Under the pieces are notes generated by a model, which did not search any database, was not told the DNA's origin, and saw nothing but the letters and a program-made list of their open reading frames with translations. A stretch of 64,000 nt of DNA from Moraxella caprae DSM 19149. Lineage in GTDB: Bacteria > Pseudomonadota > Gammaproteobacteria > Pseudomonadales > Moraxellaceae. The DNA is taken from positions 1 through 64,000 of the forward strand of contig NZ_AUGF01000017.1 of the NCBI RefSeq assembly GCF_000426885.1, given 5' to 3'. The position numbers and the translations under genes are program-made. Below, piece by piece: positions 9,016 to 17,030 of this stretch (its first letter is position 1; each line of letters starts with the position of its first letter).

Positions 9016-10410
9016 ATGGCAAATTATACAGTCATCGGCTTGGGCGGTTCTGGGCTGTCTGCGGTCAATTTTTTGGTAAATCAAGGATATACGGTTGCCG
9101 TTACGGACGGTAATTTTCCTCCATTAGCGGACAAATTGCCAAGCGGTGTAGCGACTTATTTTGGCGGTATCAATGCTGATATTTTACTTGCTTCGGACAA
9201 AGTCGTCATCAGTCCTGGTATCGACCCTACCACGCCTGCCATATTCCAAACCATCGAGCAGGGCGTAAGTGTGGTCAGCGATGTACAAGTGTTTATTGAA
9301 AATCTAAAAAAGCGAGATACCCAAAACGGCACGCACACGCCGATTGTCGCCATTACAGGCTCCAACGCCAAATCCACCGTAACCACGCTGGTCGGACTCA
9401 TGGCAGAAAAGTCAGGCAAAACCGTGGGCGTGGGTGGTAATATTGGCACACCTGCTCTTGATTTATTAAAGATTGACGGCATGGACATGGCGGTGCTTGA
9501 ATTGTCGAGTTTTCAGCTTGAAATGATGAGTGAGCTTGGGGCGGACATGGCGACCATTTTGAATTTATCTGCCGACCATTTGGACAGACATGGCGATATG
9601 GCAGGGTATCTTGCCCAAAAATTACGCATTTTTGATAATGCCAAAAATGCCGTGGTGTGGCTGGATGACAAAGAACTTGCCCGTGCCTGTATCGCTCATT
9701 TGCCCAAACACGCCCAAATGATGAGCACGTCAGGGGAGATTGGCGAAGGCTTTTCGGCGGATTTTTGTCTAAAAGGCGAGCGTGATGACAATAGTGAGAA
9801 TGGCGAAACCATTTGGCTATGTCATAATGGCGAAAAGCTCATCTCATCTGATGAAATCTTGATTAAAGGCAAGCATAATCTACTTAACGCCTTATCCGCC
9901 TTAGCCTTGGGCAGTGCCGTGGGGCTTGACATGAGTGCCATGCTTGATGTGCTACGGACGTTTAAGGGCTTGCCACACCGCTGTGAATATGTGGCGGACG
10001 TGAATGGTAAGGTGTATTTTAACGACTCAAAAGGCACCAACATCGGAGCGACACTCTCCGCCATTGATGGGCTTGGGGCGGTGTATGGGGAGCAGTCGCT
10101 TGCCTTGATTTTGGGCGGTCAAGGCAAGGGGCAGGATTTTGCCGAGCTTATCCCTTTTGCCGAGCAGTTTGCCCATAGTATTTATCTTATCGGACAAGAC
10201 GCCGATTTGATACAAAAAACGTTGGCAAACAGTCCTATTTTGGCAAGCAAAATGACACAAGCAGGCACCCTTGAAAAGGCGGTAAAGCTTGCCAGTCAAA
10301 GCTCTGCCAAAGTCGTACTACTGTCGCCTGCGTGTGCAAGCCTTGACCAATTTAAAAGCTATAATGAGCGTGGCGAGCGGTTTGTGGGATACGTCAAAGC
10401 GTTGGCGTGA
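9016..10410 (+). CDS. murD: UDP-N-acetylmuramoyl-L-alanine--D-glutamate ligase
   Basis: Adds D-glutamate to UDP-MurNAc-L-Ala in cytoplasmic peptidoglycan precursor synthesis. The 464 residues are full length. There is an N-terminal Rossmann-like domain (GLGGSGLSAVNFL), the Mur ligase ATP loop GSNAKSTVTTL, the central ELSSFQLE and LNLSADHLDRHG motifs, and a C-terminal domain with PHRCEYV, FNDSKGTNIGATLSAI and LSPACASLDQFKSYNERGERF. ftsW follows 275 bases downstream, a fragment of the usual dcw cluster; the rest of that cluster is not in the window. Confidence 0.97.
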   Translation: MANYTVIGLGGSGLSAVNFLVNQGYTVAVTDGNFPPLADKLPSGVATYFGGINADILLASDKVVISPGIDPTTPAIFQTIEQGVSVVSDVQVFIENLKKRDTQNGTHTPIVAITGSNAKSTVTTLVGLMAEKSGKTVGVGGNIGTPALDLLKIDGMDMAVLELSSFQLEMMSELGADMATILNLSADHLDRHGDMAGYLAQKLRIFDNAKNAVVWLDDKELARACIAHLPKHAQMMSTSGEIGEGFSADFCLKGERDDNSENGETIWLCHNGEKLISSDEILIKGKHNLLNALSALALGSAVGLDMSAMLDVLRTFKGLPHRCEYVADVNGKVYFNDSKGTNIGATLSAIDGLGAVYGEQSLALILGGQGKGQDFAELIPFAEQFAHSIYLIGQDADLIQKTLANSPILASKMTQAGTLEKAVKLASQSSAKVVLLSPACASLDQFKSYNERGERFVGYVKALA

Positions 10411-10461
10411 TTGGGCGGTGCTTGTTGGTATGGTCAAGCACATGTTTTGGGTGGGTTGTGG

Positions 10462-10481
10462 GGGCAAATTGCAATTTGCCC
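10462..10481. repeat. 20-bp perfect palindrome in the murD-ftsW gap
   Basis: GGGCAAATTGCAATTTGCCC reads the same on both strands. With its flanks (TTGTGG on the left, CTATGATGGTGC on the right) it resembles a degenerate second copy, in opposite orientation, around 14566-14602, so it is probably a small dispersed repeat. The rest of this 275-base gap shows nothing definite apart from TATAAT-like sequence near the ftsW start. Confidence 0.6.
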
Positions 10482-10685
10482 TATGATGGTGCATTGACTT
10501 TGCCAAGATGGTTTTGCCCTTTTAATTTTTCGCAATACCAAACTTTGTCCGCAATCCTACCCGAGCCCTACGCAATTTTTGCCCAAGCCTTTCTAATTTC
10601 CCCAAATTTTTGCCAAATAATCAAGCATTTAGCAGGGATTTGGTTTATAATATAGCCCCCAAATTTTCCCAAGCATTGCCCTGTC

Positions 10686-11861
10686 ATGAGTTTTTTTAAC
10701 ATTCCCACGACGATAGCCACATCGCCCTATGTACCGTCTGCTCGGACGGTGTTGATGACGAGCCTGTTTTTGTTGCTGTCCATGAGTCTTTTGATGATGG
10801 CGTCAGCGTCAGTGCCGTTTGCGATGACCAAAGGCTTGTCGCCCATGACCTTCTTTTATTCACAGGCGACTTATATTGTTATCGGTTTGTTGGCGGGCAT
10901 GGTGGTGTATCGCTTTCCTTTGAAGTGGTATTTTGAAATTGGGCTGCTGGTGTTGGCATGGCTCGTGGCACTACTGCTGTTGATAGTGACGCTAATAACA
11001 GGGACGGTCATTAATGGCTCACAGCGATGGCTTGACTTTGGGGTGTTTAATTTCCAGACGTCCGAATTTGTCAAACTGCTGATGGTGTTGGTCATTGCTG
11101 ACTATGTGGTCAGACGGTCGGCAGAAGTGCGGGGCAGTCTGATTGCAGGGTGGCGACTGACGGTGTGGTATTTGCCGATGATTGCCCTGATTTTGTGGCA
11201 ACCTGACTACGGTTCGGTGGCGGTGATTATCGCCACGGCGAGCATTATTTTGTTTGTCAGTGGGGTGCCATTACCGCATTATGTGGCGTTGGTGTCGGCG
11301 GTGTTCGTGCCTGCACTGGTTTATGGACTGCTGTCATCGGATTATCGTAAAGAGCGACTCATGTCGTTTTGGGAGCCATTTGATGACGTGCAGGACACCG
11401 ATTATCAACTGTCTCGCAGTCTGATAGCCTTTGGGCGGGGCGAGTTTGATGGGGTGGGTTATGGCAACAGCGTGCAAAAATTATCGCACCTGCCCGAAGC
11501 TCATACCGACTTTATCCTAGCCATCACAGGCGAAGAATTGGGTTTTTTGGGCGTGGCGTTTGTGTTACTGCTTGAAGTGCTGATTGTGGCGACGATTATG
11601 AGAATCAGCCATACCGCCCTAAAACGTCGCCAACTGCGTCTTAGCTACATGGTATTTGGCTTTGGCGTGGTGATTTTTGGGCAAGTGCTGATTAATGCAG
11701 GCATGAACATGGGGCTTATGCCAACCAAAGGCTTGACCTTGCCATTTTATAGCTTTGGCGGTTCGTCCATGCTGATGGCACTTATCATGATTGCCATGAT
11801 TTTAAAGGCGGACAAAGAAAGCGAGCGAATTTATCTGGAAAATAAAAACAGAGAGTATTAA
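10686..11861 (+). CDS. ftsW: Peptidoglycan glycosyltransferase / division protein FtsW
   Basis: SEDS-family membrane glycosyltransferase that polymerises lipid II at the division septum. The 391-residue protein has about ten hydrophobic segments. SEDS signatures are present: NGSQRWLDFG, FQTSEFVKLLMV, QPDYGSVAV, the extracellular LPEAHTDFILAITGEELG, and the C-terminal GLTLPFYSFGGSS. Position after murD supports FtsW over RodA. The N-terminal cytoplasmic tail is about 20 residues. Confidence 0.95.
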   Translation: MSFFNIPTTIATSPYVPSARTVLMTSLFLLLSMSLLMMASASVPFAMTKGLSPMTFFYSQATYIVIGLLAGMVVYRFPLKWYFEIGLLVLAWLVALLLLIVTLITGTVINGSQRWLDFGVFNFQTSEFVKLLMVLVIADYVVRRSAEVRGSLIAGWRLTVWYLPMIALILWQPDYGSVAVIIATASIILFVSGVPLPHYVALVSAVFVPALVYGLLSSDYRKERLMSFWEPFDDVQDTDYQLSRSLIAFGRGEFDGVGYGNSVQKLSHLPEAHTDFILAITGEELGFLGVAFVLLLEVLIVATIMRISHTALKRRQLRLSYMVFGFGVVIFGQVLINAGMNMGLMPTKGLTLPFYSFGGSSMLMALIMIAMILKADKESERIYLENKNREY

Positions 11862-11875
11862 AAGAGTTGGGGTGT

Positions 11876-12802
11876 TTAAACCATCCCCAATGCTGCCCCT
11901 TGTAACACGCCATTATCCCAATGACGAGTCGCCCACATGAGTATCGTGTCGGGCGTCTCTTTTTGCAACTCTGCTGGCGGATTTTGCCCGAGCAAGGTTA
12001 AAGCGGTAAAGAGTAAATCGCTCACTTTATCAGGCGTGGTGGTGTCTATCGGTGTGGCAAGGTTTTGTTTGGAGAGTTTTTGTCCGTCATGATTGACAAG
12101 TAGGGGCAGATGATAAAAATAGTGAGGCGTGGGAAGGAGACATGCTTTGGCGATACAGAGCTGGGCGACCGTCATCGGCATGATGTCAAGCCCCCGCATG
12201 ACGTGCGTTATTCCTTGCAAGCCGTCATCAATGGTGCAGGCGAGCATGTAGTTTATCATGCCGTTTTGGCGTTTGACGACCACGTCGCCAAGACTTTTGG
12301 CAGGGTTGTCCCATATCACGCCTTGTATGCCGTCAAAAAAGGCGGTCAGCACGTCAGGCAAGCACAGACGGATTTTGTTGTCGCTTAGGTTTTTGTGCAG
12401 GCATAATCGGGGGTAAATCGGAGCAAGGTGTAAATCCTTGATATTAACGTCATAAAAGCTCACCGCAGGTATGGATAGCGCGGATAGCTCCTTGCGAGAG
12501 CAGGTGCAGTGATAGGTGATGTTTGACAAATGAGCAAGATACTCATCATAAATATCTGTGCGTTTGGATTGAAATAGGATTTCGCCGTCCGAATGCAGTC
12601 CCAAATTATCCAAATCGGTCAAGATAGAGACGGCATAATCAGGCTTACACCGCTCAAAGTCCACGTCTTCAATCCGCACAAGCCACTGTCCGCCCAATGA
12701 CTTGATATGGCAATAACTTGCCAAAGCGGTACACAGCGATCCCAAATGCAACGCCCCAGTCGGGGACGGGGCAAAGCGACCGATAATGGGGCGTGGGTTC
12801 AT
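11876..12802 (-). CDS. gluQRS: Glutamyl-Q tRNA(Asp) synthetase
   Basis: Truncated glutamyl-tRNA synthetase paralogue that attaches glutamate to queuosine at the wobble base of tRNA-Asp. At 308 residues it consists of the catalytic domain only, without an anticodon-binding domain. It shows GRFAPSPTGALHLGSL (HIGH-type motif), zinc ligands beginning CTCSRKEL, and GQKLSKQNLA as the KMSKS-type loop. It lies 7 bases downstream of dksA on the same strand, the conserved dksA-gluQRS pair of gammaproteobacteria. Confidence 0.95.
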   Translation of the reverse strand: MNPRPIIGRFAPSPTGALHLGSLCTALASYCHIKSLGGQWLVRIEDVDFERCKPDYAVSILTDLDNLGLHSDGEILFQSKRTDIYDEYLAHLSNITYHCTCSRKELSALSIPAVSFYDVNIKDLHLAPIYPRLCLHKNLSDNKIRLCLPDVLTAFFDGIQGVIWDNPAKSLGDVVVKRQNGMINYMLACTIDDGLQGITHVMRGLDIMPMTVAQLCIAKACLLPTPHYFYHLPLLVNHDGQKLSKQNLATPIDTTTPDKVSDLLFTALTLLGQNPPAELQKETPDTILMWATRHWDNGVLQGAALGMV

Positions 12803-12809
12803 GGCAGAC

Positions 12810-13226
12810 TTAGTGTCCGTGATTTTGCTTTTCTTTCATCTCGGACATGGTTTTGCAGTCAATGCACTGCGCGGCGGTGGGGCGAGCTTCTAGGCGTTTT
12901 AGTCCAATCTCCGTGCCACACGTCTCACAAAACCCATAATCGCCTGTCTCAATCTCCGCCAGTGATTTGTCAATCTTACGCACCAGTTTACGCTCACGGT
13001 CTCGGGTGCGTAGAGCAAGGGCAAACTCTTCTTCTTGGGTGGCACGGTCATTGATGTCCGCCATTGTCCCTGTCTCTTCGTTAATGTAGTCCTTAGTGCG
13101 TTCGGCCTCGGCAAGCAGTTCGGTTTTCCAATTTACTAAAATCGCACGAAAATGCTCCAACTGAGCGTCCGACATATATTCTTCGTCTTTGGCAGGGGTG
13201 TAGGGGGTGAAAGTGGCGTTTGCCAT
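12810..13226 (-). CDS. dksA: RNA polymerase-binding transcription factor DksA
   Basis: Binds the RNA polymerase secondary channel and works with ppGpp in the stringent response. The 138-residue protein is slightly shorter than the E. coli form. The coiled-coil tip DxxDxA is present (DINDRA), and the C4 zinc finger (CETC and, 17 residues on, CIDC) follows. The C-terminus is His-containing. First gene of the dksA-gluQRS pair; the upstream 440 bases hold a dispersed repeat rather than a gene. Confidence 0.97.
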   Translation of the reverse strand: MANATFTPYTPAKDEEYMSDAQLEHFRAILVNWKTELLAEAERTKDYINEETGTMADINDRATQEEEFALALRTRDRERKLVRKIDKSLAEIETGDYGFCETCGTEIGLKRLEARPTAAQCIDCKTMSEMKEKQNHGH

Positions 13227-13323
13227 GCGTTTATCCTTTAAAAACGGTCAATTGACCAAGCATGAAAAAATTAACACTCAAAAAATTGCATCCTAAATGG
13301 GGATATGTTTGGATTTTTCAAGT

Positions 13324-13528
13324 GGGGCGTGTTGAATGTTGGTATTTGCAATGAAAAATGAGAAAAATTGCCCGTTTTTCAAGGAAAAAGTGAGGCTTGA
13401 TAGTCATTCTATCAAACGAGCTTTTGACGATGAAAAACCAGATTTAGCCATTTTTCATGCAACAATTGATTAAATCATCAAATTTTTATCAAATTCCAAT
13501 AAAATGTTATCAATGTTCAGCACTCCCC
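13324..13528 (+). repeat. Dispersed structured repeat, copy 1
   Basis: A 205-bp intergenic element with imperfect terminal inverted repeats (GGGGCGTGTTGAA at the left; the right end reverse-complements to GGGGAGTGCTGAA). It has an inner inverted pair (TTTGCAATGAAAAATG with CATTTTTCATGCAA) and a central hairpin TTGATAG/CTATCAA. Two more copies occur at 38049-38254 and, inverted, at 32181-32446. No target duplication is evident. It contains no convincing ORF. Confidence 0.8.
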
Positions 13529-13597
13529 AAATCCATAAAAAATTAGGGACTGATTCCTATTTAAGGCATTGTTTATTAAAATCATTAAAAGTTTAAA

Positions 13598-13638
13598 GGG
13601 CTTGATTTGGGCGAATCATATTCGCCCAAATCAAGCCC
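13598..13638. repeat. Perfect 19-bp inverted repeat with 3-base loop
   Basis: GGGCTTGATTTGGGCGAAT and its exact reverse complement are separated by three bases. It sits 30 bases downstream of the leftward metallophosphoesterase gene. There is no strong T-tract on that strand, so it may be a REP-like element or a weak terminator. Confidence 0.65.
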
Positions 13639-13667
13639 AAACTTAGGGTAAATTTAACAATGCTTTT

Positions 13668-14486
13668 TTAAAACCCGCTATTATCTAGCCTTTTGACCCA
13701 TGTGTCTAGCGTACGATTGTTGTGTAATTGTAGCAAACGAAAACCGCTTGCTACATCATCAATACCAAACTCATCTCGGTGAGGGGCAAATTGACGAGAC
13801 GTGGCAGGGCAGGTATAGAGCGTTCCGCCATTTTGTTGCAAGATATGTGCCTGATGAACGTGCCCACAGAGAACATGGGGGCGATTGGTGGTATTGGTGG
13901 TGTGAGCGTTTAGTATCGCCCAAAATTCATTGCCATTTTGCAACATATGCTCATCTATCCATGCTGAGCCGACAGGGGTGGGGTGGTGGTGTAGGGCGAT
14001 AAGGGCGGGCATGGCGTGGACTAGATGAGTCTTTAAAAAGGCAAGTTGGCCATCATCAAGTCGCCCGTAAATATGACCATGTAGGGCAGAATTGACCGCC
14101 AAAAGTTGCCAAGTGGCGTGGGGCAAGTCTATGACAAGGCGGTGGGTGTCAATGAGTCTATCATCTTTGGCAATGGGGAAAAATGTGCGTTTGTCAAAAG
14201 GCAAATCATGCCCCATCTCATGTGTTACGTCATGATTGCCTGCCAAGCACAGATAGGGGGTGTTGGTTTTGTCTAGTGTATCAAACAGCCAATCATAAAG
14301 GGGTAAATGACCGTCATTGACCAAATCGCCTGTGAGTAACAGTAAGTTTGGCTTAAAGGTTAAGGCAAAATCCAGCACCTTTAAAAATTTATCGGTATTG
14401 GTAGGGATGTGCGTGGATAAATGCAAATCGCTGATTTGAGCGATGATAAAATCGGACGGGGCGGATAGGTGGGTGGGGTAGGTCAT
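13668..14486 (-). CDS. Metallophosphoesterase, CpdA/Icc-like
   Basis: Calcineurin-type phosphoesterase, probably a 3',5'-cyclic-AMP phosphodiesterase. The ATG at MTYPTHLSAPSDFII is chosen because recognisable sequence begins there; the open frame runs 58 codons further upstream with no family resemblance. The 272 residues fit CpdA. The dimetal motifs appear in order: ISDLHLS (D-X-H), GDLVNDG, AGNHDVTH, ALHHHP, and CGHVHQAH near the C-terminus. Substrate specificity cannot be read from the motifs; class III phosphodiesterases include other phosphoesters. It is separate from the zinc genes upstream. Confidence 0.82.
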   Translation of the reverse strand: MTYPTHLSAPSDFIIAQISDLHLSTHIPTNTDKFLKVLDFALTFKPNLLLLTGDLVNDGHLPLYDWLFDTLDKTNTPYLCLAGNHDVTHEMGHDLPFDKRTFFPIAKDDRLIDTHRLVIDLPHATWQLLAVNSALHGHIYGRLDDGQLAFLKTHLVHAMPALIALHHHPTPVGSAWIDEHMLQNGNEFWAILNAHTTNTTNRPHVLCGHVHQAHILQQNGGTLYTCPATSRQFAPHRDEFGIDDVASGFRLLQLHNNRTLDTWVKRLDNSGF

Positions 14487-14565
14487 GGGGCGGTGGGTTA
14501 AAAATATGGTTAAATGTAAATGGGTGGGGCAGATTGCCATTTGTTTAAATACTATTTGTTTAAGC

Positions 14566-14602
14566 ACCATAGGGCAAATGTGAGTTGTCCCTACAATGCC
14601 TT
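14566..14602 (-). repeat. Degenerate copy of the murD-ftsW gap palindrome
   Basis: On the minus strand this reads TTGTAGGGACAACTCACATT then TGCCCTATGGTGC. That aligns with the sequence around 10455-10490 (TTGTGGGGGCAAATTGCAAT then TTGCCCTATGATGGTGC). The two copies are in opposite orientation. Only these two were seen. Confidence 0.4.
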
Positions 14603-14669
14603 TTAAAACATGATAAATAAAGAATGTCAAACAGATTTCAATTTCAATTTCAAAGGGCAATTTACCAAT

Positions 14670-15470
14670 TTACGACTTACCCAACACCTTCCCCGCGCCA
14701 AACACCGCAAAAAACCCAATCGCCAACGTCATGACAATGGCAAGCCCTGTTTGTACGTCAAGCCACACACTTCCCCACACGCCTGTGGTTACGGCGATTT
14801 GGGCGATTATCATGGCAAAGATGACCATTTGTGTAGGCGAGTGAGCAAGCAGACGAGCGATAAGAGCAGGTAGGATAAGTAGCCCTGTGATGAGCAAACT
14901 GCCAACCGCTTGAATGGCAACCGCACAAAACCCTGCCAGAAGCCCCATAAAAAAGAGCTGTTCGGTTTTAGGATTGATACCTGCGATAGACGCTAGGGCT
15001 TCTGATGTGGCAAGTTTGACCTGTTTTTGCCAAATCCACGCCAAAAAGATAACCCCTGCCCCAACCATGACCGCCAAACGGGGCAAATCGCCCCAACCCA
15101 TGTCAAGTAAGCTACCAAACAAAAAGCCTAGCACGTTGGCTTGTTGCTGGGTAAGCTGGGTGAGCGTTAAAAGCCCCAGACACAACAGGGACACGGCAAG
15201 CACCGACAGCGTGGCATCGCTCGGCAGTCGCTTGTCTTGTAGGAACATGAGTGTGATGACCACGCCTATGCTCACCACGCCCACACCCATGTCGGCAGGG
15301 ATAGACAGCCACGCCCCAATCGCCACGCCAAGCAGAGCCCCATGAGCAAGCGTATCGGCAAAAAACGCCATGCGTCGCCACAGCACCAAACAGCCAAGCG
15401 GTGCAGAGAGTAGGGCAAGCAGTGAACCTGCAAGCCAAGCAGGAGCGATAATCGGTAGCCAATCGTTCAT
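14670..15470 (-). CDS. znuB: Zinc ABC transporter permease
   Basis: Membrane-spanning subunit of the ZnuABC high-affinity zinc importer (ABC-3 permease family). It has 266 residues with about eight hydrophobic segments, beginning PIIAPAWLAGSLLALLSAPLG; the family signature region FFADTLAHGALLGVA lies near residue 35 and GSLLITGLLILPALIARLL near 190. The start is 2 bases after the znuC stop, so translation is probably coupled. Third gene of the leftward zur-znuC-znuB operon. Confidence 0.94.
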   Translation of the reverse strand: MNDWLPIIAPAWLAGSLLALLSAPLGCLVLWRRMAFFADTLAHGALLGVAIGAWLSIPADMGVGVVSIGVVITLMFLQDKRLPSDATLSVLAVSLLCLGLLTLTQLTQQQANVLGFLFGSLLDMGWGDLPRLAVMVGAGVIFLAWIWQKQVKLATSEALASIAGINPKTEQLFFMGLLAGFCAVAIQAVGSLLITGLLILPALIARLLAHSPTQMVIFAMIIAQIAVTTGVWGSVWLDVQTGLAIVMTLAIGFFAVFGAGKVLGKS

Positions 15471-15472
15471 AA

Positions 15473-16234
15473 TTAGTGGGTATGCTGACAGTGGTCGTGA
15501 TGATGAATGTAGGGGGTTTGGTGGGTGCTGTGATATTGTCCAAATAACGCAACAAACTCAGGCAGATGAGCGATGTCGGACGGCACGCCTTGACAGCAGA
15601 TGTGCTTGTTTAGGCAAATCACTCGCCGAGTGCCTTTCATGACCCAGTGCAAATCGTGCGACACAACGAGCATGGCACACGCCAAAAATGGGGGCATACT
15701 GTCTATAAAGTCATAAAGTAACTCTTCACTATCAGGGTCTAGCCCTTGCATGGGTTCGTCTAAGATGAGTAGGTCGGGTTTGTCAAGCAACGCTCTTGCC
15801 ATAAGGACACGCTGAGTCTCGCCCCCTGATAGGTGGTGTATTTGGCGGTCAAGCAAGGGGGTAAGCGATAGTTTTTGTAGGACAAAATCACGCTCATCAG
15901 GCGTTAGGCGTTTGGTGTTTGCTTGGGCGAGCAAATCTTTGACACGTAAGGGCAAAATGCTTGGCACGCTAAACTTTTGGGGGACGTAACTTATCACGCT
16001 GTTGTGCCTGATGATGTCGCCTGACGTGGGTTTGTTTAAGCCCAAAATAAGCTTGACCAACGTGGACTTGCCCGCCCCATTTGGACCGATAAGACTGACC
16101 ATCTCGCCTTTGGATAAGCTAAGCGATATGTCGGTTAAAATCTTGTTTTGACCAACATGAAAGCTGACTTTGTCTAAGCAAAACAGCTCGTCTGTATTAG
16201 CGACTGTATTAGCGACTGTATTAGCGACAGGCAC
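15473..16234 (-). CDS. znuC: Zinc ABC transporter ATP-binding protein
   Basis: ATPase of the zinc importer. It has Walker A GPNGAGKST, signature LSGGETQRV, Walker B LLILDEP and the switch His in VVSHDLH. The only plausible start is a GTG that overlaps the zur stop by 14 bases. The N-terminus then reads MPVANTVANTVANTDEL, encoded by three perfect 12-bp tandem repeats (16193-16228). The C-terminus is His-rich (HHHDHCQHTH), a common zinc-binding tail. Length 253 is typical. Confidence 0.93.
   Translation of the reverse strand: MPVANTVANTVANTDELFCLDKVSFHVGQNKILTDISLSLSKGEMVSLIGPNGAGKSTLVKLILGLNKPTSGDIIRHNSVISYVPQKFSVPSILPLRVKDLLAQANTKRLTPDERDFVLQKLSLTPLLDRQIHHLSGGETQRVLMARALLDKPDLLILDEPMQGLDPDSEELLYDFIDSMPPFLACAMLVVSHDLHWVMKGTRRVICLNKHICCQGVPSDIAHLPEFVALFGQYHSTHQTPYIHHHDHCQHTH
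16193..16228. repeat. Three perfect 12-bp tandem repeats at the zur/znuC junction
   Basis: TGTATTAGCGAC is repeated three times with no mismatch. On the coding strand each unit encodes Val-Ala-Asn-Thr in znuC, and the unit nearest zur carries the zur stop codon. Because the unit is a multiple of three, copy-number change would alter znuC length, not frame. Confidence 0.9.
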
Positions 16235-16724
16235 GACACACGCCTTTTAGTTCAATGACCGTGCGTTCTATGTCAAATCCTGCATCATCTTTGGCAAAAT
16301 TGACAATGGCGTCCACAGGCACGTTGGAGCATTCTTCAACGCTTTGGCATTTTTGGCAAATCAAAAAGGCGGCGGCGTGCTTGGAGCGTGGGTGGCAACA
16401 TGGCACATAAGCGTTCATGGAGCTTAACTGATGAATCAACCCTTCGGCAAGCAAAAATTCTAACGAACGATAAATGGTCGGTGGGGCGATGTTCTTGTTT
16501 TTTGCCCCTGATGAGTGGCGAGCAGACTGCAAGGCACTGATAAGGTCATACGCCCCAAGTGGTTTGTCCGCTTCCAAAATCAGTCCGTACACTTCTTCAC
16601 GCAAGGGCGTAAAACGCACGCCCCGAGCTTCACAGTGGGCTTTGGCATCGAGCATACGCTGTTTGGGGTCGTGGTGTTCGTGGACGTTGTGGTGGTGGTC
16701 GCATTGGCAGGCGTGGTCGGTCAT
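16221..16724 (-). CDS. zur: Zinc uptake regulator Zur (Fur family)
   Basis: Zinc-responsive repressor of zinc uptake genes. The 167-residue protein has a His/Cys-rich start (DHACQCDHHHNVHEHH), the winged helix with APPTIYRSLEFLLAEGLIHQL as recognition region, and the Fur-type zinc sites CCHPRSKHAAAFLICQKCQSVEEC and C-terminal CRAC. The gene leads the zur-znuC-znuB operon and is divergent from znuA, so autoregulation and control of znuA from the shared gap are likely. Fur itself lacks this His-rich tail and would not be expected in this operon. Confidence 0.93.
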   Translation of the reverse strand: MTDHACQCDHHHNVHEHHDPKQRMLDAKAHCEARGVRFTPLREEVYGLILEADKPLGAYDLISALQSARHSSGAKNKNIAPPTIYRSLEFLLAEGLIHQLSSMNAYVPCCHPRSKHAAAFLICQKCQSVEECSNVPVDAIVNFAKDDAGFDIERTVIELKGVCRACR

Positions 16725-16829
16725 GATAGGCTCTTTTGGTTGTTCAAAATTATAAAAATTACATTTAAAATATACGTTATTTTATCATAAAAATAGTTGG
16801 ACAATTTTAAAATGACTGATGAATGCCAT

Positions 16830-16844
16830 TGATATAACATATCA
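16830..16844. promoter_or_regulatory. Candidate Zur-box half palindrome in the zur-znuA gap
   Basis: TGATATAACATATCA is a 15-bp inverted repeat in the 306-base gap between divergent zur and znuA, resembling the TATAAC...ATATC half of Zur boxes. A TATAAT at 16938-16943 could be the znuA -10. The assignment rests on position and approximate similarity only. The rest of the gap is AT-rich with nothing else definite. Confidence 0.35.
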
Positions 16845-17030
16845 TCGAATGGGCGGTGTTCGTGTTGGTAATTTTTAAGAAAAATGCTTGTTTCATCTTA
16901 ATTTAGATACATTATAACAAAAACCCATGATGTATGATATAATCTTACAAGACATTACCGCAAATTTATGCAAGTTTTGTGCCATTTTTTATATTTTTCC
17001 AAATAAATTTATTTAATTTAAAAGGTTGCC

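Noticed and set aside
14487-14660. 58-codon upstream extension of the metallophosphoesterase
   Set aside because: Family sequence begins after MTYPTHL, and the extension covers a dispersed repeat at 14566-14602.
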